Positions 47,650-61,679 are shown, counted from the stretch's first letter. The stretch: 64,000 nucleotides of DNA from Thuidium tamariscinum (GCA_947034885.2 OX344758.2:3536501-3600500), one strand, 5' to 3'. The notes: a model not told the origin generated them from the letters alone. A program made the numbers and translations.

Positions 47650-49300
47650 CTGGCAATTCCAACACACACGCACAAAAAAACCAGATATATAAGTGAACAA
47701 ATCAACACTAGCGTCGCGTGTCATCACACCTGGCCTCACCCAGTCACTCTACCTATTGTATCCACTGTGCTTGCAGTAACCTCGGTTTTCACAGTGAGCA
47801 CACAACCCTTCGCTTGCTCGAATAACCAATTCGGTAGCCAATCTTAACAAAATAACAAGTGCACCAATCTAATTACGAGAGTGGCTGCACAAGAAATGCC
47901 AGGCTGCAGGATTTCCGAAGCCATGACAGGGTCCCAACTCCCAAAGTAAGCCATACCCCGCAGGCTTCAACGTCACCAATGGCTTTGGCTTCGTATGCGC
48001 CTGATCGGGACGCAATAGCGATACGCCTCCTCCATCAGCAACCTCTCGGCCTCGCATTGGCATCTCTCGCGCGGTGGCCCCCAAGCGGCCCCAACGCCTT
48101 CCTTGCTCCTGCCAGCCGGTCTCTCCGGCGCGTCCTCTCACCACCATTCAATGCTCCAATGGCGCACCCTGCCTCCTCACGAATTCCGCATCTTCCTCTT
48201 CATCCCTGCTCGCCCCGAATCCCTTCCCAAATCTCTCACAAATGCGACAACCTCTAAACCAAACGGCCGATCGGTTACAAAATTGCCCTCATCTCTTCAA
48301 ACAGCTTCCATCCACGTCGTTTCCGCTTCACAATCTCATAACACTCTCCACCCGACCGAGCTCCCTGTCCTCATCTTCACCTTCCTGAAAGATACACGAC
48401 CTCCCCTTGTTCCTTGCAGACATTTCGCAAAAGCTGCTAGCGCCGTTTACCAACAACCCCCAACCTCCAAACCAGAACTGTAACTTAACTCACACAACTG
48501 AAGCTTCCGCAGCCCCTTGCGCAGAAGCTCACACCACGCATGCGCATGCGAATTGACCTGCAAAGACCGAATATGCCCACCCGAGACGCACGATCTCTCG
48601 CCAGGAACAAACGAATATCGATAAGCCAGCCGACTTCTATTCATGCCCCCAGGACAGAGCAGGGAAGGGCCGGGCAAGTTGCGGATTTCGACATTGCCTC
48701 AGTCAAAGGCAAGGGACGCATGGTGGGTGGGTCGACTCCAGCCAGGGTCCGCCCGTGGGTTCACGGAATTCACCGGGACGCACGTTCAAATTTCCCTAGG
48801 GCCCAAGTCTAGGGACCGAGGCCAGGGACCGAGGGCTGGGACCGTGGGAGGGAAAACCCGCGACCGGTTTGTCGTACGCTTTCCGGAAGCTCTACAGATG
48901 CGACAAAGCGGGTGCGCAGGAATAGGGCTCTTTCTTTCACGCCGCGTCTCTTTCTTTATGAATAGTCCTTATTTGCCGTGGCGCCACTTGTTGTTACCGG
49001 CTGGGGCCGGTCTCGGGCGGAGGAGACTACTGGCGGTGGCCGGCTAGGAGTGACGGGGGGTAACTTACTAAAAATTAACTGGAGTGTAAAGTTAAAGCAT
49101 GGGTTGTCTGCATGGGCTGGGGACGTCCAAGGAGGATTTTGCAGTGGTATAATTAGGGTTTCAGATCTTCGCTGGTGGCCGGGCGCCGGGGGGAGTCCGC
49201 CCCTCATAACTTAACGGCTTTGGAATTCCCAGTTAAGGTAAAAAGGCTACTGGTTCAATTTGTACTAGCCTAGGTCATGGAGATTCGTGTCATATTCTTT
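47650..49300 (-). promoter_or_regulatory. unresolved 5' exon(s), leader and promoter region of the MIP1-like gene
   Basis: A GC-richer block with many open frames on both strands. The missing N-terminal exon should end with two extra bases and join at 47649; I could not choose one. A short run of 'agggaccgagg' type repeats near 48810-48860 suggests a promoter-type GC-rich region. Confidence 0.35.
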
Positions 49301-51408
49301 AGTTTCGTAATTATCTCTCGTCACTGACGTCGGAACTTTGCATGCAAAAGGTATAATATAGAAGTACGTATGTATTCCAAAGCGGAAAATACGGTGCAAA
49401 GCAGATACTATGTTGAAATACTGTGCGGATGGACGTGTCAGGAACGGTACCTATTGCAAAATTCGTTTAGATTTCCCTCACGAGAAAATGTGTATTTTTT
49501 TTATAAGCTAGTCTGCTCTAAAAGTGAGCAGTGTCTTAAAATAGCCCCTGCAATTGAGGACTAAAAAGACATCATGCAATTTTTGTATTTCTCAACTAAG
49601 TGGTTAGGTGTTTCTTGATTATATTTAAAATAAGAATTAGTTGTTAAAGTACCTTCTTTCAACTATTCAAAAATCTGAAATAATGATTTATTCAAGTATT
49701 CATTTCAGTTTTAGAAAGGAACGCTTCTAGAAACAAATGCTATTATTTTTTTCATGTTGCAGTGCTAGTTCTTGAAGCAAGCTAGATTTTTTTTCAAACT
49801 GCGCATGCATGGGTTTGCAAGGCCTACTGATCACAGATAGGGCCCTATGCAAGACTGAGTTTGAAAATTCATAACTAATTCAATAATGCTTCAAAAAATA
49901 TGAAACAACTTGTGTTAGATTCCTCGTTTGTTTTTCTTTCACTGAAAAATGAGTGAAAATATTACCATCCAAAAAAATACATGAAAAAGGCAGACCACCC
50001 TTAAAGGAGCAGTTTATGAGCCTCTTCCCCTAGTTTTAAAAGGGAATTGTGATTGATAGTAAATGGTCTGAAGAGGAAGTGAGAGTGCATTAGGTTGTAG
50101 TGGGGATTGATTAAACATGCAATGTGGTCCATTTCGGAAAATTGCAACATGTATACATTAATATATTTAAAATCAAATTTGGATGGCCAACAACCACTGA
50201 GAAAAGTATATAAAATTTAAAATCTTTAAAACTACCATAGGTCACATTAAGAACCCTCCCTTGTCCTTTATAGCAAATCAACAAGCTCCTTCTAGATTTT
50301 CCCATCTCTCTTAACAGATTACATGTGTTCGCATTTTGTCAAGCCTATAGTCAAAAATAGGTACTTAGGATTGCAATCTTTGAAAAATCATAACTAATTC
50401 AATATTGCTTTGGAAATTATGAAACCACTTTTGTTGCATGCGACATCTATTTTTCTCTCTTCGAAAAATAAAAATAAAATATTTCTCCCCACATAAGCCG
50501 ATGAAAAAACGCAACCAGCCCTTAAATGGTCACTTCTAGAATAAACTACCTTAAAGGGCACTTCACACTAGGGCAAAGAGCTCAAGAGACTAGAAATTTC
50601 CACCAATTACATTGCCAAATTCTTGTTTCTTTGCATTCAGATTGGTGGAAATTGATTGCCTTGTATGTATATATATGTATATACACTTTGAAAACAAATA
50701 TTAATACCCATACAAACATATTTCAACAACTCAAATTTTTAAAAGTTTCAACAACCAAGCCAAGTAATGAAACTATACATTGCATTGTCAAGAGAGAGAG
50801 AACAAGATGGTCGCTTTTAACAACCACTGCATTTGAACTTCAAAACTTTACGGGTTTCACAAAGAAAAGAAAAAAGAACTTCAAAACTTTGTTATTAATT
50901 CCAAAAAAGTCCAGAAATTATGAAACGTCTTGAGCTAACTTATATTCCAAGTCCTTTTTTCTTCGTACCAAAATGTACTGAAAATTGTTTCAAGGAGTTT
51001 CTTTTTCTTTTTTGGAAAGAAGGAGTTTAAAAAATTGTTTCAAGGAGTTTAGCTTCCTGTCATGCAATCAATCAGCTCTGAAAAGGTCAATATTAGACAT
51101 TTAGACCGATGGAACTCCTGGTACAGTGAGTACAAGAGCGTCAATTTGAAGAGTACAATATTGCGGACTTTGAACTTCTGAATCGCACGGTATCTAGGTA
51201 GGTCAACGAGAACAGGAAAATGGTATTTGAAAACAATTACCCATTTGAATTTTGAATTTTTTTTTAATTTCTCGTTTCATTTGGGTCAATAAGAAATTAA
51301 ATAAACTAACAAATGCATAACTTGGAAATTTTGCCGTGCCATTTTCATCTCTTATTTATTTTTTTTAGGAAGTTTTGCTGTAATTTTTGTATTTCATCTT
51401 CCCTCATG

Positions 51409-51471
<63 letters not shown>

Positions 51472-52570
51472 GTATATATAGTTGTATTTTGGTCATCCAA
51501 AGGATTGAATATGAATATTTTTGTGTTTAATCCAAGTGGTTCTTCAAGAATACTATTCTCAAGCCTAATTTTACATCAATCCAAACAATAGAGAAAACTT
51601 TGTGAAGTTGTTTCTTACATTGGATTTGATGATGTCCTAAGAAAGGAATACAATCATGCAAATAAAGTGAATCGTAAAGGAACCCCGGGTTTGAAATAAG
51701 GGGGTCAGAGGGAAGTATAACTGAGTATAGTATAAAAAAAAACACGGCACCAAATTCCTTTGGACCTCAGTTTTGGTACTCCAAGGAGTTTAGTCCTATG
51801 TTTTCTCCAAACTCCAACTCCTAGTTCAGCATTCCACCCACTTTACGATTAACTCTAATGACTCCACAACATTTTCATGTCAATCAACAACTTTTTTTCC
51901 TTTCCTTCATGAGATTTGTCGTGACGGATCTCTCTCATATTTGTTGTCTATCTAGTTTTCAGTTTGGTCTAATTAGGTCGTCCGAAATTGAAACCCAGAT
52001 ATTGTTGGATTTCTTTACATTTCTCTTGGATGTGTTTCTAACTGTGTTACTAATGTGTTTCAAAGAAAAAGAAAAAACTGTGTAAGTTAGATTGTGTGAA
52101 CTGTGATGCTCCAAAAAGGTTCCCAGCCCATGTTTAAAAAAAGGAGTGTGGGGGTCCCAACCAATTGAAATAAGAGCTCCCAACCATTGAGACCTAAGTT
52201 AAGAGTTCCCTCATCCACTACCATCTGAAAAGATAATTCCAAGTGTGTCAAATAAAGAAACTGAAAGTCTGTCTATCTACCTTTACAAAAAGGAAAATTT
52301 ATCGTCACCTCCGTTTTCCAAAAAATAAGGAAAATTTATCACCCAAGTTTCAATTTAGTTGGAGGCAGTGAGTGGCTTCAAAAGCCACGCTTGGGTGATG
52401 GGTAGCATATTGCTTCACTTGTGCATTAAATTTGAAACCCAGTTCAAATGAGAAGAATTTTGGATTTGCCGTCTACCCAATCTCAGCTTGTGAAGAATAT
52501 TCACAAGCTCGATGCCAAACTTTCGAACAGAAAAAAAAAAAGTGAGGTAGAATGAAAATACTGAAGGTAA
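49300..52570. other. AT-rich intergenic region
   Basis: No gene supported. Degraded relatives of MITE family 1 occur near 49860-50035 and 50370-50545 ('aaaattcataactaattcaataatgctt' type sequence). Confidence 0.55.
51411..51468. repeat. (TA)n microsatellite
   Basis: About 27 uninterrupted TA units after 'tatatgtata'. ORFs reading YIYIYI here are artefacts. Confidence 0.98.
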
Positions 52571-52579
52571 GAAGTACCC

Positions 52580-52857
52580 CTAAGGTGGGTACACCTAAAA
52601 GCGCCACTTATTCATACTGTGCCTAGTAACTGTGATTATGCTGTTCAAATTTTTATACAGTCTTGTTGGCGAGTGAGAGCATGTTCCAACGCACCAAAGA
52701 ACATAAGATTTGGATACCACGTGCAAAAGTTATTAACGGTTAAAGTTTGTTTCTAAAAGCGCCATCTATAGTTTGGGTACATGACTGATTTTGGAAATGT
52801 ATGCACCTCATAGATGGCGCTTTTAGGTCAAGTGCCATTTTGGGTGTACCTACCTTA
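52580..52857. mobile_element. MITE family 2, short copy
   Basis: Left end CTAAGGTGGGTACACCTAAA and right end TTTGGGTGTACCTACCTTA are inverted repeats with few mismatches. It contains 'gatggcgcttttaggt' internal repeats. About 278 bp, non-coding. Confidence 0.65.
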
Positions 52858-53027
52858 ATGCATTTCAACATGTAAGATGTGGGAAATGCATTGTGAAATT
52901 GAGCTCAATTTGTACAAACATAAGGATGAGGAACAATGAAGAAAAAAAAGGTATCTCAAAAATGATTATTTTATTCAATATAAATGCAGGTTTTTCATTA
53001 GGATTCACTCCAGTTTCTTAGACTCAT

Positions 53028-53578
53028 CTAAGGTGGGTGCACCCAAAAGCGCTAGGAATTAGGTTGTGCATATTTCCAAGGTTCAGTGGTGAATATCGAA
53101 TTGAAGAGATGAAAGAGAACTGCAAAGATGGAAGGGAACTACAATAAATTTTTTGATTCTTCAAAATTTGACACTACAATAGGGGTAGAAAATTTTGACA
53201 ATAGAAAGATTGAATGCACTTGTAGGCTACAGTGAAAAGGAGCATTGGCATTGAAAAAGTTGCACACAAAAGCATGCAAAAGCAACAGAGAGGGAAGTGG
53301 AAACCACTCAGAAAACTCAAGAGGAATTAAAAAAAACTCAAAAGAAATTGAAGAAAGTTGTGTGGCTCGTACAACAAGTGGCAACAAGTATGTTTGTCAG
53401 AGCTTACGGCATCTTTTGTAATAAGCTTCAAAGCTTTGTATATGTCTTGAAAGCATCCATGCATGTCTGAGAATATATGGAGAGAGTCATTGACAATTTT
53501 TATCATAAATAAAAATGTTTTCAAGGCTACTTTTAGGTGGCAGTTTTAGACACTTGGTGCTTTTGGGTGTACCCACTA
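53028..53578. mobile_element. MITE family 2, longer copy
   Basis: Left end CTAAGGTGGGTGCACCCAAA and right end TTTTGGGTGTACCCACTATA. About 550 bp with a different interior from the short copy. Short ORFs inside are not convincing. Confidence 0.55.
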
Positions 53579-55453
53579 TATTATGGTTAGCTTTTAGCAC
53601 TTCTCCCTAAGCAAGAAACAAAGAGAGATGATTGGATGAGAAGGTACAAACAAAAAATCTTTTTCAAAAAATAGTTTATCCAAGTGTTGTCTACAATAGG
53701 TCAACCTATAAAGCCATTAAAGGGAGATTGTTTAAAATAGGTACTTCTACCTTAAGTATACCCAAGAATGTGTTTTTTCCAAACTTGTTCCCTGTGTAAA
53801 GTCCTTTAATCCTGAAAAGGACATTTGGGTCATCAAGATGTTCTATAAAATTGGATATTAGTTTATCTGTATCTTTTAGTTCCTTTGATTCTTTGTAGGC
53901 TTTCAAATAGGAAAAGAGAAAATGTAAAAATATCCTACCGAAAGACTTTTTATTTGTTTTTGTATACTTTTTCCCCATTCAATGGAAATTGTCCATATCT
54001 TTCAAAGATAAAATAAAAATTGGATATCAGAATCATAATGGATGAAAATGTTCAAAAAGCCAACCAATGATGAGCTTCTATCCTCCTTAAAGCAATGTAC
54101 AATAAAGATAGTTACACCTTTTCCATTAAAAGATGAACAAGTAGTAAAGAAGCTATGACTCCCCCTCTTATCAAAGCTATTATTAAAACATTTTGATAAT
54201 CATTCCAATGCAAAAAAGACACATTCAAATTGTGATTTTTTTACAAAGGAATGGTCATCGATCGCACATTCAAATTTGATTTAATTGGAATCCAAAACTT
54301 AATAAAAATGATGCATTTTTTGAAGAGGGAGATAATAGTATTAAAAAATTGATATTCAGTTGAATATTCCAAATACTGTAATAAATATTTTTTGAAACTA
54401 AGTTTTTGGGGCTAAGATTCATCTTTTAAAGGTTGAGATTTTTAGGCTGACGTATTATTACTTCAACAAATACAAGAGTGAATTGGAAAGGAGACATTTT
54501 TGGGCACACATACCTCATTCTTAAACTTTGCATATGTAATATTAAACCTTCAAAATTTGTTATCTATGTAAGTAGTTTAAAAATAATGATTAAGGTATGT
54601 AGTTATTATATATCATTGAAGGTACATTATTAGAACTTGAACAAAAAAATTGTAATAATTACTACAATATGTTGATATTGGAGTCTTTATTAATTCAAAA
54701 TTTTTAAATAGTGAATATTTTGTGAACTAGTGCAACAACCATATATAAGACAAACCCAATGTAGATGGGACAAAATTTATCTACTTGCATCATTGCATGT
54801 ATTAATTCTATACATGCAATGAAGCACTCGAGATTGTTGGCTAAGATGAGTAGACATATACAAAAATTTTAATAGCATTTGAGAAGTATAAGTGAGAAGA
54901 AAATTAGCTCCAATTAATAGGATTTTTTTCTTTGCAAAATAAAAATACAAACCAACTAGCCCAAAGTGGCTTAGCAGGGAAGAAATTAATTCCAACTCGA
55001 AGGACTAGCATTAATGAAGACCAACTCTATAAAGAACTAACATATTTGTTCCTTCAATGAATTTCAAGTCTCTTTATGACAATAAAGTCATTTTGACCTT
55101 CTCACATAGTTTGTTGGGTTACAATGGTAAATACTCTACCAACACTCAAGTTTGAGCTCACGACTACTTTACTAGTGAGTGAAGGCTAAATCCACCTTGC
55201 TAAGGTTGTAGGTGATGTTGAAAACGGTATCATAAACAACAAATGAAATTTAGCAACTAAACAAGCCTACGAGTTTCATAATGGTGGGAAAAACAAAAAC
55301 TTTACTACATCATCAATTTGATGTGGCTTAACTTTGGTGACATCAAATAATAATATTTAAGAATTAATACTAATATTTTGACTAGTAGTAGTTGGTTATA
55401 ACTTTAGAACCAACCCTAAAATGGTCTTCTATGGCCTCAAATCTCATCTCATG

Positions 55454-55784
55454 TAAGGGAGGAGGCTCAAAAAACCGCTTAGGCTCAAAAACTGTCCACC
55501 TTCTCAAATGTACATTGTTTGTACATGCTATTTTTCATCTTTACAAGAATGTACAGAAAGTGTACAATTGAGGGTTTTGATTGTTTTAGAACTCTATGCC
55601 ATTTCAACTTCAAAAAATCATAATTAACTCCACAAAGCTCCAAAAAAATATGAAACAAGTCAAGTTAGATGCCAATTCTACTTGTCTTTCAAGAGAAATT
55701 TTCTGGAAAATAATTCGAGAAGTAAAACCTCCCAAAAATTTAGTTTCAGCTCTTACATGGGTGCTTTATGGACCTCCTCCCTTA
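55454..55784 (+). mobile_element. MITE family 1, copy C
   Basis: TAAGGGAGGAGGCTC at the left and GGACCTCCTCCCTTA at the right. The interior 'aacttgtctttcaagagaaa' region matches copy A. An 89-codon ORF crossing its end is a by-product. Confidence 0.65.
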
Positions 55785-55862
55785 TATCCATCCACCTCAA
55801 ATAATTTTAAATACACGGAAGGTAGGTTTATTCCAGTCAAAATTGTATCGGCCAACTTATAC

Positions 55863-56288
55863 TAAAGTAGAACCACCTAACCCAATCATTTAAGCAATTC
55901 TAGAACAGTTGATGAGCAGTATGAGGCTATGCAAATTTTTCTCAAATAGAAAGATAGGAACTATGGAGATTGCAAAATCTTCGTAATCTTATTCCCAAAA
56001 CTAAAATGACTATGATTTTTGGAAGCCAAAAAGTGCTTAAAACCTATAGCCAATGTCTAAAGTCTTCTAATTCAGATCATAGCCAAGACCGCAATTCTAC
56101 TTAGTACTTTCTACACACTTTATGACACTTTGGGACATGTGTCATGACTTTATTAGTCCCAATCTTGAAAATGGAATAAAAGTACATTCCAAGCTTTGAT
56201 TGGAAATCTCTTCTAGCCTTGATTGGAAATAGCCACATTCTACAAGTTGGGTATGAGACCCTAGTTGGGAATAGGCGGCTCTACCTTA
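55863..56288 (+). mobile_element. MITE family 3, copy 1
   Basis: Termini are (T)AAAGTAGAACCACCT and GGCTCTACCTTA. The interior ('gacactttgggacatgtgtc', 'aatgtctaaa.tcttct') matches 62664-63086 over nearly the whole length, and its ends match 57208-57592. Confidence 0.7.
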
Positions 56289-56304
56289 AGTTTGAAATTT
56301 TCCA

Positions 56305-56535
56305 TTAACCCTTGAACGACGCCGCGGACGTTTGGCGTCCGCTGAATGACAAAGAATCTTTCTTTCCATGACAGAAATGCAACTTTTCATCCTCGGTATT
56401 TGGGGGTGGACAAGGAAGATCTTCTACGATACTTTGACTTCCAATGCATATATTTGGCTTCTTCAAAGTAGGTGATGTCACACGGTATCAAAATGCATGA
56501 TTTTCACGGCCACCGGTCCGTCCTTCAAGGGTTAA
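56305..56535. mobile_element. piggyBac-like MITE with TTAA target sites
   Basis: Bounded by TTAA at 56305-56308 and 56532-56535. The termini CCCTTGAACGACG and CGTCCTTCAAGGG are inverted repeats. The pattern TTAA-CCCT...AGGG-TTAA is characteristic of piggyBac-derived elements. An internal GCGGACG...CGTCCGC hairpin follows the left end. 231 bp, no ORF. Confidence 0.75.
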
Positions 56536-56689
56536 ACCCTTTCAAAAAGAATCCAGATTATCATTACCGAATTATTATTATTATTATTATTTGAACAAAT
56601 GGATTCCAGAAATGGATTCCAGAAATCATTACAGAAATTGAATGAACCTACATTGGATGAGTGGGCAATGATCTATACTTCAGTTATAG

Positions 56690-57110
56690 CACGGACACTT
56701 TTCATCCATTCTGGCATCACGAAATGAGTGCGGCGGGGTTTGACAGAGAGCAATGATTTCCATCATTTTTTTTCTTTTTCTCTATTTCACCATAATTGGG
56801 CGATAATTCGCCACTACTACTTAAACCATCCCTGCTCTGAGTGCCTGGCTGGTCTGGGGGAGTCTGGCGGAGCCGGCTTACCCTTCAAGAACTCCTCAGG
56901 AAGTTAAGCTTATGACTGGGCGGGGTGCAGCTCAGCTCTGCCTGTCCCAACATCCCTGGTGTCAATGATTGCAAGGGCGGAGGCAGTCCACAATTCGAGA
57001 CTCCAATCATCTTGGCATGCGCCACAGAACCAGTCTGGTTTTTGTTTGTTTCCTGTGTTCTTTTAAGAACCAACTGACAAATGAGAACCAGTTACCAGTG
57101 TGCTTTTTTT
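56690..57110. other. GC-rich island without recognised gene
   Basis: GC-rich on an AT-rich background. A 62-codon minus-strand ORF is open (56885-57073) but matches no family. Possibly a transposon remnant. Confidence 0.35.
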
Positions 57111-57207
57111 TTTATTAATTTTTGAAAGACAGGGACAAATGCCAATCACCAGTGTACATCTGGCAAGACAACGCAAAAGGATGACAGGGAGTGGAGAAGT
57201 CAGCCAG

Positions 57208-57592
57208 AAGGTAGAACCACCTGTAACCGATCATTTCACCCCCAACTTAAATGCCCAAGGCAACCAAAAGTGGGGTAGAAGAAACTTTGAAGTTAAATAA
57301 AGCCTTGCCAAGTTTCTATTTTTAGTAGTTTCTATTTTTGGAAGATTCTTTTTGAAGTCTAGTTTTAGCATCAATAATCCGATTTTGAAAAAAAATGAAT
57401 GATTATGATTTTTCTGTTCAAGATTTAGTGCAAGGATTTGCCATTGCAATCTTGACATTCTATAATCTTAAGGACTCTTTTTTAACATGCATCCCAAACT
57501 CTAGTTGAAAATCTATTCTAGGCTTATTGGAAATAAATCAAGTCTATAGGTTGGAGATGGGGTGTTGATCACTTATAGGTGGCTCTACCTTA
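57208..57592 (+). mobile_element. MITE family 3, copy 2 (diverged interior)
   Basis: Ends AAGGTAGAACCACCT and AGGTGGCTCTACCTTA are a clear inverted pair. The interior shares only blocks with the other copies. Confidence 0.65.
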
Positions 57593-58079
57593 TTCAATGA
57601 AGGGCTAGTTGCATTTGACCCCTCAATGCCTAAGGGGCCCAAAAGTGATCCCATATAGTTTGGAGGTCCAATTCAAAGTAATGTTACCTTTGCATCCAAT
57701 GTTTAAATTCAATCAAACTTGTTGGAAAAGTTGTACATCCTAATATAAAAGGAGATTTCATAGCATTAAGAAGTTGTTTCAATCGTGTTCCCCTATCTAT
57801 GAACTAGTCACTTCTGACTAGATTAAATAAATAAATAAATAAAAATAATAATAATATTATGATCTAATGTGGCAATTGCTCAACCAGGTCAGCTCGCTTA
57901 TGTGACATATTTCAGCAAGTTTCTATAGTCCAAGAACTTATATTCTTTCAAAATACATAGAAATTCTCTTATAGTTTGTTTTTTGTAGTAAATTTTTAGA
58001 CAATCCAGGATGTACGATTTTGGAGGAAGTCAATCAAAGTTCACAAATTCAGTTTGAATTTACCAAATTGCAATTGAAA

Positions 58080-58790
58080 ATTGCAACTTCATATAATGTT
58101 TTTTTAAAAATAAAATTTATTTGATTATATTCGTCTAGAAGTCTAGTTATTGTGGTCAAATTTTCATGGCAATCCAAGTTGTTTTGAATGTTTGAGAGCA
58201 ATTCAAAGTTAAAAATTACACATTTTTGGATTACAATGAACTTTGGCAGCTTGTTTCTTCTTCATACAGTATTCCTTTTGTTCTAATGTTTTTTGGAAAA
58301 AGTTGTGCATTTTAGTCTAGTTTATGTGACTAAAATATCATATCAATCCAAGACTACATTATAAGTGACTAAGAAGCATTTTAGTAGAATGTTTAGTTAT
58401 CAATGTGTTTGTTGCTTTCTCTTTTTTGCTATTTTTTTGACATTTCAAAGTCATTTTGCAAACACAATGAGTCAATTGAATGACATTTTTTCACCAATGT
58501 ATTTGTATGTTGATTTTGAAGCACTTTTAAGTTTAAAGTTTTTCACTTGAGTAGGTTTAGAAGTCACGCCTAGATGTATTTTTAGGAAAATTTCAACATC
58601 TTTTTTCAATACTAAAACATTATAATTTTGCAATCTATGTGGCAACATGACTCTTTATTTGATCCACGTCATCTATGACATGTACACTAGATGTGTGACT
58701 AGAAGTTTGTATGGTTGAGATTTTCATACCTTACTGACTTGTAGACTTATAAGGCTTGAGAAGCAACGATGTTTTTAAGTCCAAAAAGGG
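58080..58790 (+). repeat. dispersed repeat, inverted partner of 61680-62560
   Basis: Its reverse complement resembles 61680-62330. Landmarks are 'cagcttgtttcttcttcat' against 'gaagaagaaacaagctgc', and 'aatactaaaacattat' against 'ataatgttttagtatt'. Confidence 0.65.
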
Positions 58791-58809
58791 CTTGGGCCTT
58801 GAAGGGTTA

Positions 58810-59126
58810 AAGTAAGAGGCTTGAACTCTAATTGGGCATTAGGAGTTAATATGACTTAGAGGTACATTCTTCTTTATTTAATGTACCAAATTTGTACATT
58901 TCAAGAGGTGGTTGCTTTTGATGATCACATGTGACAACTCTTTTTCAACTTCATAAATTTATAACTAATTCCACGAGGCTCCAAAAAAAATGAAATGACT
59001 TTGATTGTGTGCCTACTTTACTTGTCTTTGAAGGAAAAATTTGATGAAAAATATTTCAAGATGTTTTACTTCCCTAAAATTTAGTTCCAACCCTTTATAT
59101 AATTGGTTTATGGACCTCCTATCTTA
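58810..59126 (+). mobile_element. MITE family 1, copy D
   Basis: Left end (T)AAGTAAGAGGCTTGAAC and right end GGACCTCCTATCTTA. The interior is clearly related to copy A ('atatttcaagatgttttac'). Confidence 0.6.
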
Positions 59127-60249
59127 GAGGTGAGGTCCAAGTTGCTATGGAAGAGGCACAAAGATTGCTTTACTTGTAATTGGACAAAAAGTTCAAATTG
59201 TTGCAATCAGCCTCAAGGAAAATGACATAATTTCTTGCCAGAAAGCATCTTTGATTCAAGTGCCCTAAGATATTGAATGATGTGTGAAATCCAGTTTAAG
59301 TAGTGAATTTCTTATAACATTTAGTACCATGCGTTGTTGTTGCCTTGGATTTACAGTGGACGGTGTGGAATGTTCTACATTTAAAAGTTGGTTTCATTTG
59401 TAGCTAAATGGATAGGTGGAAATGAAAGCCTGGTGCTTTTGAAAAATAGGTAATTTTGATTGCAAACTTGCCCATGAATATTGGGCCAAAGTAATAAGAA
59501 TTGATTCATGTTGCAATGATTTTGTCTACAACAATGTATAACCAAACAATAGTCTTCATATTGGAAAGGATATTATGCCCTCCACTGATGTCAAGGAAAG
59601 CTAGACTTTAGCTAAGTCAAGGATCAAGATTGGTTGAAGAACCATCACTATGACAATTTTATTCACTATAAGAAGTCCCCTTTCCAAAGATACAAAAAAT
59701 GATCCCTACGTCATCAATAAACAATGTTATGGTAGAAAAACCTCAACCTTCCCATATAAGAATGTTATAGAAGTCAAGTACAACAGACTTCACATATTTC
59801 AAATTGTGCACTTACAATCTTCAGTATCTGAATGCAAGATACTTTTCAAAGTACTAAAGGCCAATCTATTATATATTAAATACAGATGGTCACGACCCAA
59901 TGTTACAAAAATGGTCACACATTCATCCACAATATATTTCATCTAATCCATTTTCTCCTAAGTTCAATCAATGTTACACTGCAACATGTGTGTGCTAGTG
60001 ATCTTCTAATTTCATTTCATTTGGCTTATTCCCCCGTTTCATTTCTTCTTCTTTTTTACAAAATTGAAATGGAATTTCAAGTAATCTTCCAATTAGTTTT
60101 TTTCTTTTTTCTTTTCCTTTTTGACCCAATTGAACCGGAATTTCAAGTGATCTTCCAAATGAATTCCGTCTCCGAATGCAGATCTGACATAGGAACGACT
60201 CACTAAAATATCTTACCTTTTTCCTGTTAAGATTTTGTTACGATTTTTA

Positions 60250-61640
60250 AATTTTCTTTTTACCCAAACGGACAATTTCCATTGATAAAAAAACTGTTAA
60301 GATTTCCAGAGCACTCACTCGGGCAGTTGGAAAGGGTCCGTCCGTCCACCTTTTAGCACAGCAACCAAGACCACCCAACTTAACCCTAAACCGGCTCCAG
60401 GAGCAGGAGGCCCTCGGTTTCAAAACAGCCCCCATTCGCCAGCCAGGATGATTAACTTAAGTTCTGGCTCCTGTGTTGAGCTCCGTGTTGCAGGAGGCGG
60501 GACAGTCGTCCTTATTACTGCCCTTGGCCTGTGGACTAGGCGGACGCTGCTACGCTGCCGGCCTGCCTGCCGGACGTCACTTCCCGTCTTTAATTGCGGG
60601 AACGGCAGGGCGGAGCCGGCACTCCTCCTCCAGCTTAATGGCGCAAATCTTCCTTGCTCGGACTGGATACCCTCAGGCGGACCCCTTCAATGCCCAACGG
60701 CTGACTGCCTGACGGGCGGGCGGGCGGGCTCCTCCGGCTGGCTGGGACACCCAGACCAGCCTACCCTCACCACACTAATTCTCTCACCTGCAGGGAAGGG
60801 GAACTGAACGGGGAAGAAGATAATTAACTGGTTCTCTCACTAGCTTCACCCTGCTGACTCTCTGACTTGGCCCAGGCACTCAGGCTGTTTATTTGTTTAT
60901 TTTTTGGGAAACAAATGAAAGCATCCCCACTGGTTACACATCGGAGAGGCGCAGCCAGGGGGTGCTTGCCGTGCCAAAATCCTTTGGCTAGCCACTAGCT
61001 TCGTTTTTGCCCCACGGAAAGATAGGCACCACACACGGCGAACTGATCTCGGCATGGCAATTGCGAATGTCAGAGTGCCATGATGTTGGAATGGGGTGAA
61101 TCTATTTCCACTCGAATCTCGGTGCCACCCAACCATTCGTCGGTGACGTTGAAACACTGGTGTTCAATGTCTACACTATCTTCAATGTTGTGCTCCGTGC
61201 CTGGAAGACTATGCCCTCTGACATACCGCACCACAGCCAGGGTTCACCATATGGCCATCTCTTCCCCATTTTTGGCCGTGCAAGGCCAATTTCTTGGCCT
61301 CACAGTGCCTCCTGTGGGGGCAAGCATTGTGGCCGGGCATGACTAGTCGATGAGTTTGCGTCATATCTTGCGGCCTATGGGGATGCTCTGAAATGGAGGC
61401 TAGCCAGGTCTTTTATTGGAAAACAGGCAGTGACCATTAAAAAACAAAAGGAAAGAAAAACAATCAATCCAGCTCACGCAGGATATTCAACCTTGAAGGG
61501 AGGTTAATAGAGAGATGCCACTTGGGCTTGTGGAAAGTACCAGAGCAAAAGACCTCGTTTTTATACCAAGTATTCAGGAATACTTGGGTGAGGAGGCCTT
61601 GGTTGGCCAGGTCTTTGGATGTCTCTCCTTGTAGAAAAGG
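60250..61640. other. second GC-rich island, no recognised product
   Basis: A CG-rich block with open frames on both strands (for example 60448-60807 plus, 60897-61157 minus), all Arg/Pro/Cys-rich with no family resemblance. Possibly an old retroelement or transposon remnant. No tRNA or rRNA pattern seen. Confidence 0.35.
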
Positions 61641-61679
61641 TTACCTTTTATTCAACCCTAGAGTGACATTCAATTTTTA

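Noticed and set aside
51313-51591. 92-codon ORF over the TA microsatellite
   Set aside because: Much of it is YIYIYI translated from (TA)n.
60448-61346. ORFs in the GC-rich island at 60.4-61.3 kb
   Set aside because: They overlap on both strands, have biased Arg/Pro/Cys content, and no recognised domain.
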